A DNA stretch of 64,000 bases from Spirometra erinaceieuropaei (Eukaryota; Platyhelminthes; Cestoda; Diphyllobothriidea; Diphyllobothriidae): positions 1 through 64,000 of the forward strand of contig CACRXP010000612.1 in assembly GCA_902702965.1 (NCBI GenBank), read 5' to 3'. Of this stretch, positions 1 through 10,345 are shown piece by piece (the first letter of the stretch is position 1; every line of letters starts with the position of its first letter). Made by a program: the position numbers and the translations under genes. The notes below the pieces were generated by a model, which worked only from the letters and a program-made list of their open reading frames with translations, did not search any database and had not been told where the DNA came from.

Positions 1-189
1 GTCTCAGATACGCGCATTGGCTCATAAATCATTTAGGCCAACCATTCTGCACATACCGGTTACGGTGATATCGCACCGCACATACATTTCCTTTGAGGTT
101 ATTGCGGTGTCTCTGAATCACATTAAGGAGCGTTCTCGTTCAGCACGATGGCTGAAAAAACTAAAAACCGACATAATGCTCGTTGTATC
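1..189. other. Unclassified sequence
   Basis: No gene or repeat recognised. Open frames here are short and show no familiar motif. Confidence 0.5.
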
Positions 190-1050
190 TACCTTCATTC
201 AGCTAATCTTAACTCTAAGCGTCAGCTGTGACTGGGAACTTAAACATGCGCTTACACAACTGGCGCAGCTGGTCCACCACTGGAGTCTACCAGATGGGTC
301 GCAAGCACTTCATCGGAACGACGTTTGACGGTGTCTCGCCACTTGCCATTCTCTGCCACTGCAGATCGAGTATTTATTCAATCGGGACTGGGCGCACACC
401 GACTTACTGGCTACCCGAAGCAAACACGCTCTGTATGAGTGGCAGAGGTCACGAACAGGCAACCAATTACCGGTCCGAAGTCGGCCAAGTCATAATAGCA
501 GCGAGGAGGGAGGACATAGAATGCGGGTAGATTGATACAGTACTGTTTCGGGCTTATTGTGCCTTCATTCAGCCAATCATAACCCTGACCACCGGCAGCT
601 GGGATCAGAAACAAAAAACATGCGCGCAGACGCACCTGGCGCAGTTGATCCACCAGGTGGCGAGGCACTGACGAACTTCAGTTCGATGAAGTGCTTATGA
701 CCCATCTGGTAGGCCTCAGTGGTGGATCGACTGCGCCAGGTGCGTCTGTGCACATGTTTGTGTTTCTGGTCCCAGCTGCTGGTGGTCAGGGTTATGATTG
801 GCTGAATGAAGGCAGAATAAGCCCGAAACAGTGATGTATCAATCTACCCGCATTCTCTGTCTTCCCTCCTCGCTGCTATTATGACTTGGCCGACTTCGGC
901 CTGGTAATTGGTTGCCTGTTCGTGACGTTTGCCACACATACGGAGCTTGTTTGCTTTGTGAAGCCAATAGATCGGTGTGCGCCCATTCCTGATTGATAAA
1001 TACCCGGTCTATCAGATGGGTCATAAGCACTTCATCGAACCGAAGTTCAT
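190..1050. repeat. Family A repeat with a large inverted repeat
   Basis: Arms at about 362-657 and 719-1012 are nearly perfect reverse complements around a centre near 688, with a loop of about 60 bases. For example, the stretch at 545-600 matches the reverse complement of 779-830 with only isolated differences. A further partial forward copy of the same unit precedes it at about 190-345. The unit appears to be roughly 400 bp and is reused at 1548-2045. Overlapping reading frames are by-products of the palindrome. The element class is not known; a foldback or MITE-like element and a rearranged tandem repeat are both possible. Confidence 0.8.
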
Positions 1051-1056
1051 CAGTGC

Positions 1057-1543
1057 TGTAGCAGCCGCACCAGTCCCCCTTTTCTCCGGCTCCGTTTTGT
1101 CGAACAATGGCGGCGACATCTGTTGACACACGACCACCCCTGCCGGCAAACACTCAGACATCTCCGGTCCAACTTCAGTGACTGTCGGCTGGCCTCACAA
1201 ACTTTCATCACCCCACGCGCGTCTGACGCCCTGGCCTGATACCCGTGAGGCATTGTGTGCATGCGCCCCTTGTTCCTCCCCTAATTTGTCTAATCACACG
1301 ACCAACACTCATCCAGTCACCCCCTCCTGCTGACCCAGACACACTCCCGCGTAAACACCACACCGCGACTGACACACTCCGTGAACGAACGCTTATTTCT
1401 GTCGCAAACCAACAGCCAACTTACAGCAACCTGCCCTGTGTATAGAATAAACTGGTCCTCACAGCTCCCGAACTTCTGAAATTGGACGACACGAACTTAT
1501 TGTGTGTGTGTTTTAAGTTGATCTCACATCCTTGACCGTTACA
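1057..1543 (+). mobile_element. Solo LTR of a retrotransposon (487 bp, 4-bp TSD)
   Basis: The sequence begins TGTAGCAGCC and ends GACCGTTACA (TG..CA termini) and is flanked by GTGC at 1053-1056 and 1544-1547. The flanks join perfectly into the uninterrupted family A sequence seen near 660-680 on the opposite strand (cagtgcctcgccacc), so the empty site is known. An AATAAA lies near 1447-1452, as expected at an R/U5 border. No internal gag-pol is present. A 4-bp duplication fits Ty3/gypsy or Bel/Pao types; which one cannot be told. The strand is taken from the AATAAA. Confidence 0.82.
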
Positions 1544-1547
1544 GTGC

Positions 1548-2045
1548 CTCGCCACCTGTCATTTGGTGTCACTGCAGATCGGGTATTTATTCAATCAGGA
1601 CTGGGCGCACACCGATTCGTTGACTTCCTATAGCCAACAGTGCCATATCTACCCCGTAGACTCTTTGGTCTCCCGTCTGCTATCCTAGCTTGGCCGAATT
1701 CAGCCTGATATGCGGTTGCCTATTCGTATTCCCACGTGTTCTCTCGAAGCTTGTTTGCTTCGGAAAGCCAATGAATACGTGTGCGCCCATTCCTACGTGA
1801 ATAAATACCCGACCTGAAGCGACATACAATAACGAATGGGAGCGCACTGACTGAATTCGTCTCGACGAAGTGCTTATGGTCCATCAAGTACACCGCAGTG
1901 ACGGACCAGCTGCGCCCGGTGTGTGAGGGCGCGTTTATGTTCTCAGTAGCAACTGGTAGTCAGGGTTATGATTGGCTGGACGAAGGCAAAAAAAACCCAA
2001 AACAATGCTGATTCAATCTACCCCCAGAATCTGTCGTTTCCCCTC
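1548..2045. repeat. Family A repeat, continuation after the LTR
   Basis: It resumes the family A unit exactly where the solo LTR interrupts it. It then runs through diverged forward and inverted segments sharing motifs such as gggcgcacaccga, gaagtgcttatg and cagggttatgattggctg with the 190-1050 copy. Confidence 0.75.
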
Positions 2046-2047
2046 TG

Positions 2048-2389
2048 ATATAAATATATATATGAAAAACGAAGAGGTTCTTTAAAAGAAATCGAGTTGT
2101 GCGCGTGAATTTTCGAATGGGTGACACCAACCCGTTGTCAGACGTAATGAAGATAAAAGAGGGAGTGAGGCAGTCACACTAGACTAGTAGACGCGACCGA
2201 ACAAACATTGACGAGCAGACCATTAGCGTGTGTGGAGGGATGCGGGCAGGGAGTCATGCTGGGTTCTGAGCCGGGAGGGTAGGAAGGGGGGGGGAGAGGA
2301 CAGTTATGACCCCCCGTTTTGCAGGGGACATAGAATGGCAGGTTGGCAAAACTGCGGACGCCTGGATTAGCGGCCGCTGATGCGGCGTG
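2048..2389 (-). mobile_element. Probable 3' untranslated region of a Penelope-like element
   Basis: On the minus strand this lies directly downstream of the GIY-YIG remnant and ends in a TA-rich tract. It shares gtgaattttc..gggtgacacc-type sequence with 22856-22920 and 23890-23960, so it is a dispersed repeat end. The minus strand reads GTCTGAcaacGGGTT..., a possible highly altered hammerhead. A G9 run sits near 2286. Confidence 0.55.
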
Positions 2390-2892
2390 GGTATCAGCTT
2401 AGTGAGGCGTGATATTAGGTCCTCATAATGGGCGGTTAGGTCAACGTGTCGGTTGATGCTGTCCGCGTTAGTGTCATGCCTTTAGGAAGTCTCTCGCCCG
2501 TTTTATGTTGGCCGTTGCAATGAACTCGATGCCATCCAAATTGAAACGGTGGTCGTACTGGAGTGTGTGTGCATAGACGAGGGACAGTCACGGTGACGGA
2601 TAGCTAGTTTGTGTTCATTAATTTGATTTCCCAGGCGTCGACCTGAGTGACCAACATATACGCAGGGACATTTTGCACATGAGACGAGATGGATAATGTT
2701 AATCAGTTCCTCTATGGGGGTAGTATCTTTTACTTGAGATAAAGCTGTAGGCAGCAAAGATGCAAGCTCGTGGGAAACGCGAATACCGAACTCATTTAGC
2801 TGACTGGCGATCATTTTTGCAATTCCGACAATATGTAATACCAGCAAATGTAGGGAAGTCCAATGGACTCTCCTATACCTCTCCAGTGCCAT
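2390..2892 (-). pseudogene. Penelope-like element C-terminus with GIY-YIG domain (broken)
   Basis: The minus-strand frame from 2892 to 2503 reads GIRVSHELASLLPTA, then a GIY-YIG-like segment with paired cysteines, VYVGHSGRRL and INEHKLAIRHRD. This is the layout of the endonuclease that follows the reverse transcriptase in Penelope-like retroelements. Reading on past 2503, KRARDFLKA is followed by a stop, and after a frameshift by SINRHVDLTAHYEDL, the usual C-terminal tail; it runs to about 2390. The reverse transcriptase is missing and the copy is dead. The GIY-YIG call is from motif recognition only. Confidence 0.78.
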
Positions 2893-3030
2893 TCTGCCTA
2901 TATATCATGCGTCGCTGTGCGGCGGCAGGTTGGGCTCGAGAGAGAGCCCTTAAGGCACAACGGAACGAGTGAGATCCGTAAGAACGATCGGTGAGCGCCC
3001 CTTACCATTGCATTTTCCCGAACGAAAACT
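2888..3030 (+). mobile_element. SINE fragment (3' portion)
   Basis: Carries the shared SINE tail: cattctgcctatatatcatg, ggttgggctcgagagagag, aacgatcggtgagcgcccc and attttcccgaacgaaaac. The same order is seen in the copies at 31855-32350 and, on the reverse strand, at 29585-29930 and 61766-62080. The tRNA-like head is absent. It abuts the Penelope-like remnant. Confidence 0.8.
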
Positions 3031-3410
3031 GACAAGACAACTGGCTATTATATATATATATATAAACCGGATAGACAGCAAGTGCGTTCAGACCACTTTT
3101 GTTGGCGAAACTGACAAAGAGGTTCGCACGAGCATAAGTTGGCTGTGAGATGGAAGGACAAAATCCCCTTAGCAGCCGCCCACGCTTCCTCACCTGTGCA
3201 CAACTTTGAATTTATGTGCGTGATAATGTTCGTTAGTCAGTGGACCGAGCTTTGTGTCTGCTGCAGGGGACGTGTCACTAAACTGAGGGCTTGATTAGCC
3301 GATATATGTAGCTCCCAATCGCCTATGAAGCATTAAGTGAACAAATCAGCAGCAAAACTGAAGGTCGTCCGCGGCAGAGATGAAATAAATATGTAATGAG
3401 CTGTACAAAT
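3031..3410. other. Unclassified sequence
   Basis: Nothing recognised apart from a short TA-dinucleotide tract at about 3048-3065. Confidence 0.5.
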
Positions 3411-3417
3411 TTATATT

Positions 3418-3455
3418 CCCTGACGACGGGTTCGAGCGCGAGTTTGAAACGATGG
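3418..3455 (+). ncRNA. Degenerate hammerhead-like motif (Penelope type)
   Basis: Reads CTGACGA-CGGGTTCGAG...TTTGAAACG, matching the motif found intact or nearly so at 10203-10246, 19958-19996 and 55756-55804. The cleavage triplet GTC is replaced, so it is probably inactive. Confidence 0.5.
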
Positions 3456-3460
3456 ATAGT

Positions 3461-4239
3461 TAAACAATTGAACGCACGCATGCACCACCATCTGGAATAC
3501 ATGTATTTTCGAGATTCTGATGACTAAGACGATCAGGGTGTTGCTTGATTACGCCAGCACGTCCGTCACGGGAATGAAAGTTTCCATACGGTCAACTTCC
3601 AAAAGATCGTTTGGTGGCCAACAAATTACATAAAATTGAAATTTGTGGTCACATGTCAGCTTGTGCATATAAAAAGAGCTTCGGTCTCTTTAAGTGTCTT
3701 TATGGCTCTTTTTCTTGTGTTGGAGGATGGTAGGTCTCACATCATACAATAAACAATGGTGAATATTTTCCAGTTCGGTTTTTCGATAAATTGCTCATAA
3801 AGGCTGATTGCGTGCAATCTGTTTATAGAAATTTCCAAAAAGGTATATCATGAAGGATTTGTTTCTGAACTATTGAGTGTTTAGGCATTTTTCCCTGAGC
3901 AGATGGCCATTTGGTTAATATTTTCAGACTTAATCAAGCGGAAAACATCATCGTCAGGAATAATGAACATCCAGACTGAAAATCTGATTGAAAAACTTTC
4001 TCGTAGCTTATTTTGTTAAGAAATGGTTATCAAGGTATTTCGCTGACACATAGCGTCGTGCGTTACCTTTTGTAAGGTTGTGTAAAGTTATAAAGTGGAA
4101 CGTTCTTTCAAATATTCGCTTCTTTTTCTAATAGGAAAAAAATCTCGATCATTACGAATACTTATGAGAAGGGACTGCATACAAAAAACACTTTTCGGAA
4201 CGGGTCAGACGAATCAAATCAATTTTCAACAACAACTGC
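3461..4239. other. Unclassified AT-rich sequence
   Basis: No coding potential or recognised repeat. It may belong to the left part of the family B copy that continues at 4240. Confidence 0.4.
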
Positions 4240-4500
4240 GCCTAAAGTTAGTAGTCTCACTTTTTGATATCCCTTTTTATGAATTGTGCTACTTTCTGTA
4301 TGTTAAACGGCGGCAATTCAACCCAAAACACATTCTTACTTTTCTCTGTCATTATCCATTCATTGTGCTAAAGCGATTGGATGAGTGTCGGACAGATGAT
4401 TAGTAACACATTAATTGCGTGGGTGTTTGGCTGATCACGAGTCTTCATGGGTGAATATTCACTCAACAGTGAGAGGCTACGCCGACGGATGGCGTCTGTT
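4240..4500 (+). repeat. Family B repeat, partial copy
   Basis: Shares in order with 8100-8400 and 18040-18310 the segments around gtgctacttctgtatg, cggcgattaaac, aaacgattgg.tga and gatcacgag...gtgaa.gtt.actcaa. It is diverged and is interrupted by the hammerhead-bearing insert at about 4690-4990. Confidence 0.65.
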
Positions 4501-4689
4501 CGTTTACTCATCTTGCATACTAGTTAAGAGAAAAGTTGTACGGGAGGGTAGGGCCATGGTATAAACGAAGTAGCTAAATTTCTAAAATGTCTGACGCTTT
4601 CATTTGGTTGTCTTATTTTTTGAAATCACGTTTCCTGAGTGATGCTACGTATTATAAGCCCACCGACGGCAAGTAAGCAAACACAGCCA

Positions 4690-4990
4690 TCCATACATTC
4701 TTATATCTGTCGGCACTTGTATTATATTTATATATATAAATATATATGTCAAGTGGGCGTTTGACCCTCACTGCTGTGGTTAGGATCTCATTCGATCGCC
4801 TTCTTCTATCCCATTCATTGTCACCAGTAGCAAGCTGGCGGGAGGACAGGAAAGGATCGAGTGAGATCCTATCGACAACAGTGAGAGTCAAACGCACAAT
4901 TGACATGCTTATATACCTGACTACATGAGGACCATGACGTACTGATGATCGGTTTCAACCGCGAAACAGGTGTCTGCGTCTGGCCTGTCG
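4690..4990 (+). mobile_element. Candidate retrozyme: rod-like inverted repeat plus hammerhead
   Basis: Arms 4746-4807 and 4847-4908 are reverse complements at roughly 80-85% around a loop of about 40 bases, giving a long hairpin. An intact-looking hammerhead follows at 4928-4986. Sequence after the ribozyme (CTGTCG at 4985, then tgtattatatattta) recurs at 4707 upstream of the hairpin, as expected if the locus holds one unit of about 278 bp plus the start of the next. Small self-cleaving, rod-forming tandem units of this size are known as retrozymes in plants and animals. No protein is needed or seen. An alternative is a chance hairpin beside an isolated Penelope ribozyme. Confidence 0.6.
4928..4986 (+). 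ncRNA. Hammerhead ribozyme (type I layout)
   Basis: Stem I pairs GACGTA (4936-4941) with TGCGTC (4975-4980, one G-U pair), extended by CCA/TGG and AGG/CCT (4928-4934 with 4981-4986). Core CTGATGA is at 4942-4948. Stem II is CGGT/ACCG (4950-4953 with 4958-4961) with loop TTCA. GAAA is at 4963-4966. Stem III is three pairs (A4966-T4973, C4967-G4972, A4968-T4971) with a GG loop, then the cleavage triplet GTC with predicted cleavage after C4974. The 10.1-11.1 pair is T-C, a mismatch where G-C is usual. The very short stem III suggests dimeric action. Confidence 0.78.
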
Positions 4991-5300
4991 CACTCTTAGC
5001 GAGCTGAATATGTATTATATATTTACATCATCATGCTTAACCTATGGGGAAATGATCATGAGACGCTGAGGGTAATGGTCCATTAAACAGTGACACGCTA
5101 AGCCGACCGTTGACGACAGTTCAGTGGCACAGCCGCGACTCAGCGTGGCTGATTAAGGGACGAATCATTTCACGCCTGAGTGATGATTATGCGTCTGCGC
5201 CATATCTATGTATTGGCACCGTATTCGCGCCCGTCGACAGGGAACCAGAGGATGAACAATAGGGCGATGAAGTGGAGTCTGCATAACCTTGGACCTTCCT
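4991..5300 (+). repeat. Family B repeat, right half
   Basis: Corresponds to 8330-8560 and 18240-18478. Shared landmarks include ccgaccgttgacgac, a gatgattatgcgtctgcg-like stretch, ttggcaccgtattcgcg and ccagaggatga. It resumes the copy begun at 4240. Confidence 0.7.
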
Positions 5301-6387
5301 TATATAACGTTTTTGAAGGAACAAATAAAATAGAGGTCAAAAATACTCCATAACGGTTCTCAAGGCACAGTTACTGTCTTAAACTTCGATATCTTTCCCT
5401 TTTCCTCCCAACGTTCTTATTAGACCGTGTAGCAGTAAGCATGCTTACCCTATAATGGTAAAAACGTAGTAAAGATCAGTTTCGTCGTATAAACCGTCTC
5501 ATCGGCTACTGACTGACAGCCAGTAGCCCCAAATACATTCGCAGAAATGCGACCTCGAAGAAGATATTTCAGTTTACGGTTCTGCAATGTTGGATACTCA
5601 AGCGTAAATTTGAAATGATAAACGACTTCGGGACTGCGAAAAATTGCTCGCAACTTCTCCTCTTGTCAACAACATTCCACCTTCAGTTGCTGCAAATAGA
5701 CCCGTTTCTATTTGGTAGGAACGACTGCTTTTATATTTGTAGTTGCCTTTAACGCTAGGGTCTGCAGTGCGCAGGGTCTTGTGCCACTGTGAGCCACCGT
5801 CTAAATATGCGAGACGGCGTGCTGACAGTTAGTGAATCAGCGTTTGCTTAGATATGATTTAAACCGACCAATCGATGGTGAAAAAGAAGTCAAACTGATA
5901 TAAAATCAAAAACACTTATTTTTCATCAAAACAGTTTTAGACATATATACATGTATGTATATATGTATGTATATGTATATACATATTAGTTTTGCTAATC
6001 CATCTGCAAGACATCTTTGGATCATCTGCTTAATTTTCAGTGCAATTACTGCCCACCCGATTAGACCCCGTCATACATCCAAGTTTGACAGGCTTAAATT
6101 TTTACAGTAAGTGGCGACCGCGTTAGCTAGGAGTTGTTTAAGTCATGGCTAACCGGTCTGTTGCCTGTGGAAAATAATCAACCTTGACATGATGATGCGG
6201 ATTTGCTATCATGCTCTTATGCCACAGGGGATGATTAAATTTGGCCAATTAATATCTCAGGGACGAACTGATAAGTTGCCTTTGCATCACGCATTACCTA
6301 CCGCAATGAATGCTGCGACTGACAATTGGAGTTTGTCATGTGATCGTATGGCAAATATGGCCTAATACTACCGTTCATCCGCGAATA
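5301..6387. other. Unclassified sequence with a TATG-rich simple repeat
   Basis: An alternating atgtatgtatat tract occurs at about 5940-5985. No gene or clear dispersed repeat was seen. Sequence around 5450-5520 vaguely resembles family F. Confidence 0.45.
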
Positions 6388-6430
6388 GCTCTGATGTTAG
6401 GCTTTAGTGTGGATCTGAAACGTTCCGCCG
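6388..6430 (+). ncRNA. Degenerate hammerhead-like motif (Penelope type)
   Basis: Reads CTGATGT..GGATCTGAAACGTTCCGCC in the same order as the better copies. The core A9 and the stem are altered. Confidence 0.5.
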
Positions 6431-7249
6431 ATGCGTCTCTCCCTCTGAACTGCTCACTGTAGCTCACCGCTGCACAGTGCCCATACGACTAACGATGCAT
6501 TTCTAAATAAATACCAAAAATCGCGCAATAAGCATAATCCAGGTCTGAAATATATATCTGACATCTCTAAACGGTTGCCTCCCTTCTGTTCACTTCATTC
6601 GATGTATCAGGCTGCCAGGAATGTTAGCCAACATCGTAATCATCAATATGAGTTCACAACCAAGATGCCAAATTTAAGACATGTCTCAAAAATCCTAGCC
6701 GACATTCACTAATTAAGCTCGGGAGCTTAGTTAAAGCTTTCGGGGTATTTTCCTTCCCTCGACGTCCGCTACGTAGCTATTCAGAAGACTGATGTTTACG
6801 AAATCAGCCGTGCATATAACACGCAAGCAGCACACACCACAGCGAAACAATTTCATTCGTAGGAAAACGGAATGCAAACCTACTATTCTTATGAGTGCAG
6901 CGAACTCAATCACATTTTATTTTCATTTAAGACGGTGAATATAACGCTTAAATGTTGCAAAATGCATTCAACTGCGCTTATTCGAATCATAATTTTGGCC
7001 ACATTTTTGATTACGTACACATTTAAGAGGAGTCATTTCATCCTCATTTACCGGCAGATTATTACCCAAAGTATCGCTGTGAAACTTAGATAAGAAAAAA
7101 AGTGCATATGTAGGTATTTACATGTTGAAATGTCTGACTGGTCTTAATGATTTGCCTTTCGTTTTCGTGTGATGTTCATCACCATAAGCATGATGCGCGA
7201 TTCCATCAACTAGTGGGATTATTTTTTAAGTCAACTTGCTATTTTGCGC
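6431..7249. other. Unclassified AT-rich sequence
   Basis: Small open frames on both strands show no familiar motif. No repeat confidently assigned. Confidence 0.4.
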
Positions 7250-8565
7250 GCGGATTTACAAGTATTTTTTAGAGATTTTTAATAGTTAATGCAGTAGTTT
7301 TCACTGTTGTAGGCAAATTTCATATCATAACCGCTCCAAACATCAATAATACTCAGAAATGATCCCAAAAGGAGACCGGATAAGTTTGTAATAATTCTAG
7401 TCCTACATTTTACCCTGACTATGTTGGCAGGATACACTTTTAAGTTTTAATCTGTCGACCCGAATTAGAATCTCAAGGTGGCTTTAGGTCCTACAGTGGA
7501 CATTTTGAGTCTACCATCAGATACTGCATTTCCAGGAGAGTCTGAACATGTCTCAGGTGATTTGAATTTGCCAATCAATGTTGACCGATCGAAACAAATT
7601 ATACTTTGTGGGTGCCTCATAAAACAGATAAACGGGATTTTCACGCGGCACCACTTTGCGTGCTGAGTTCCGAGCTAGCAACCGATAAAACTGCGTTAAC
7701 ATTCTGATTTTGGACGATGCTATACGGAAATCGTTCTCTTCAATCCATTAGAATGACCAGTGCGATCGATTTGATGATACCTTACGGATCAGTGGACAAC
7801 AGACTATGAAGACAATGTCTCTGTTTATGTTTATTGTGTGTTTCCAAGGCGAAGGCGTTAGTAATGTGTTTTAGGTCATCAAATCACACACGCCTTCCTA
7901 AGAGTGATTTGCTAAAACCGATAAAACGCCTGGCTTGTTGAATAAAACTCCCCGTCTTAATCTCTGCTGCATCCGATTTAAGAAATAAAATTAATTTCAA
8001 TGTGCGGCAAAAATGTTGACTGTAACAATTACTGATGAAAATATTCTGAATACGAAAATATTTTCGAGGAGGAATCTTGGGAAGGAACTTCATTTTTGAC
8101 GTTTTAGACGCACACAATTTCGCAGTCCTTTTTTTCAGCATCACGGTCTACGATTTGTGCTACGATCTGCATGGCCGACGACGACCATTAAACAACAAAA
8201 TCAGTCATCACATTCTTCTATGCCTCTGTCGGCATTCACCTTGTATATGCATACAATAACTCTAAAACGATTGACTGAATGTTGGTCAGGTGATCGGTTC
8301 TACATAAGTTGGGTCGGCAGTTGCATGATCACGAGACCCCAAGGGTGAAGGTCCACTCAAGGATGACAGGATACGCCGACCGGGGACAGCTGTTTGTGGG
8401 CGTAGTCACGAAGCCGCGTGGGTGGACAATGGACTCCTTAGGTCGCGCCTAGCGGATGATTGTGCGTTTGCGGTATGTATGTTGATTAGCACCGTATTCG
8501 CGGCTATCGTCACCCGGTTAGAGGACGAAATAATTGGCAATGGTGTGAAACCCACATTATGTCAT
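7250..8565 (+). repeat. Family B repeat, near full-length copy 1
   Basis: Aligns over its length with 17200-18478. Shared segments include ggtcctaca.t..a.attttgag, caatcaatgttgaccgatcg, cacgcggcaccacttt-like, a gatcagtgga..cagactatg-like stretch, ataaaacgcctggcttg..aataaaact, and the B right half. It is about 1.2-1.3 kb with no conserved reading frame. A non-autonomous mobile element is likely but its class is unknown. Confidence 0.75.
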
Positions 8566-8674
8566 ATATAATTTTGAGTCAGTTTACGAAAAAAAGAGAG
8601 TGATGGTCATAAAGTATGCCCAAACGGTATCTGAGACACATCAAAATTGTGTCCTTTTCTCTCGCACCTAATGC

Positions 8675-9609
8675 GTGGCCCATCTCATAAAATGTTGAGC
8701 ACCTAAGTGAGGTTGTAATACTGATTATCTTGCGGTACAATCCTAAAATATTTCTGACTTGGCAAGATATTGGCTTTTGAATGCACTTTATTTTTAATCT
8801 CCTATAAAACCGTACTTCGTAAAAATGACTGCATATGTAACATGCATTTTCCCATCAACTTCTGATGATCGTATAAATTCCAATATATTTTCTTAAAAAC
8901 ATTAGGGAACATATTCCTTCATTTACCAAATCGATAGAGAATCACACCGACATCATATTTTATACTCAAAATGGAAGTATAATTAGGTTTCAGAAAGCAT
9001 TCAAATTAAGACATTTTTAAAACTTTAAAGCGTCAGTTCGCGCAGCATCGTACCTGCCCGTTTACTACCGCTCCTCATGAAATGTACTACTTAATCCGAA
9101 TCTACTGCGAAATTTTGTAGACTCTGTAGAGTATCATTTTGACGGCCTGGAAGAATATATGATTTTCCTTGCGCGGAACAAATGAACCTTGTAGACTGAA
9201 ATCACTAGGCATTAATTCAACGGCTGATCAGGCTTTAAATTAGTTGGAATAATAAACTTCTTTTAAACCTAATTCTACTCCTACTTTGAGTATAAAATTT
9301 GAAGTCGGCGTGATTCTCTATCAAAAGAGTAAAAGGATATACTTCTTGATGTTTTAGGCAATAAGTTTGAATTTATAAGACCATTAAAAATCGATGGGAA
9401 AATCCATGTTAAATATGTAATCATTTTTACAAAGTACGATTTTATCAGGAGATTAAAAACAGGTGCATTCAAAAGCCCACATCCTGCCAAATCGGTGATA
9501 TTTTGGGATTGTGCCGCAATATAATCAGTATTACAACCCCACTGCGGAAATCCTTTTTAATTGAAAATGCACTTCAAAACTTTGCCCAACATTTTATGAG
9601 ATCGGCCAC
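8675..9609. mobile_element. Family C element with ~330-bp terminal inverted repeats (copy C1)
   Basis: The left end GTGGCCCATCTCATAAAATG and the right end, its near reverse complement, pair. Homology continues inward for about 320-350 bp on each side (8675-9000 with about 9245-9609), including gtaatactgattat, ggcttttgaatgcac, tttttaatctcct, gagaatcac.ccgac and aattaggttt. The unpaired centre is about 250 bp. It resembles a foldback-type or MITE-like non-autonomous DNA transposon. No transposase is present and no clear target duplication is visible. Confidence 0.82.
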
Positions 9610-9719
9610 TCACGGTAGCTTACCAAAACATGTTTTCTGACATCACGTCATTCCCTCACGTATGCATCGCAGTTGTGTTCAATTGTAACAACGTGAAACA
9701 GTTAACGGTATACCTTTAA

Positions 9720-10100
9720 AGCGAAAAATTGTTTATGGACTGTGTTTGCAGAAAACGCTGGACTTTGTGTTTTGATACCTATCGTTGTTTTCCATTGTTC
9801 AATCTTGTTTTACAGGACGAAATAGAAACAATGAAGGATTGATGGAACGTGGGAACCGGGGGTATATGTTTTATATGTATTCAGCTTTTTAGTCGCGTTT
9901 CGCACCAGGTGAATAAACATAACAAAAAGGACGCAAGTGTACGGTGGTAGGTTTTTGCTTTCTGGCTTGACGATAATTTAAAGTATTAGTTTAATCAGGA
10001 GAAAGGGCATAATGACAATCGGTTGAACTTGTTTGGAACTATTTGCAGCTAAGTGGTTGGTCGCGCCGGACTTGTAAACAGCAGGTTGCGCGATAAAACC
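9720..10100 (+). repeat. Family E-related repeat segment
   Basis: Shares ggaacgtgggaac.g, ataaacataacaaaaaggacgca and gacaatcggttgaactt with 13480-13800 in the same order. Diverged, no coding frame. Confidence 0.55.
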
Positions 10101-10127
10101 CCATGGTTATCCACACATTCGGTTTGG

Positions 10128-10345
10128 TTATGAATGGCTGACGATGGCCAATAATCTAGGGTCAAGAAGATGAAGATGCGATCACTGGAAGAAGAAATGT
10201 ATTTGCCTGAGGTTTCCGATTCTCAATCGAATCCATCATCAGGACATTCGCATCCAGGGTCCCTTGCCTTTGTCGTAATACCATTCTGCTTATATCATGC
10301 GCCCTGTGCGGATGCTGGTCGCACCTGAGAACAAGAGGACGATTG
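10128..10345 (+). mobile_element. SINE fragment interrupted by a hammerhead-bearing insert
   Basis: SINE body (atgaatggctgacgatggcc) stops at about 10155 and resumes at about 10256 with tcccttgcctttgtcgtaat and cattctgcttatatcatgcg. The roughly 100 bp between them match 55725-55810 and 59085-59160 and carry a hammerhead motif on the minus strand. Confidence 0.7.
10203..10246 (-). ncRNA. Hammerhead-like motif (Penelope type)
   Basis: Minus strand: CTGATGA (10236-10242), a stem II of GATTC/GAATC with loop GATTGA, GGAAAC, then CTC in place of GTC, followed by AGGC. One extra base sits between core and stem. Stem I pairing is poor in this copy. Confidence 0.6.

Noticed and set aside
411..668. 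Protein-coding gene in the 0.2-1.1 kb region (similar frames on both strands)
   Set aside because: The similarity of the frames comes from the DNA palindrome; no domain and several related stops.
8035..8085. ACTGATGA...GAAAATATT as a hammerhead
   Set aside because: Stem II would have a 3-nt loop and there is no NUH triplet or stem I partner; chance in AT-rich DNA.
8860..8900. CTGATGATCGT in family C as a hammerhead core
   Set aside because: No GAAA or stem follows, and the matching position in the other TIR lacks the motif.
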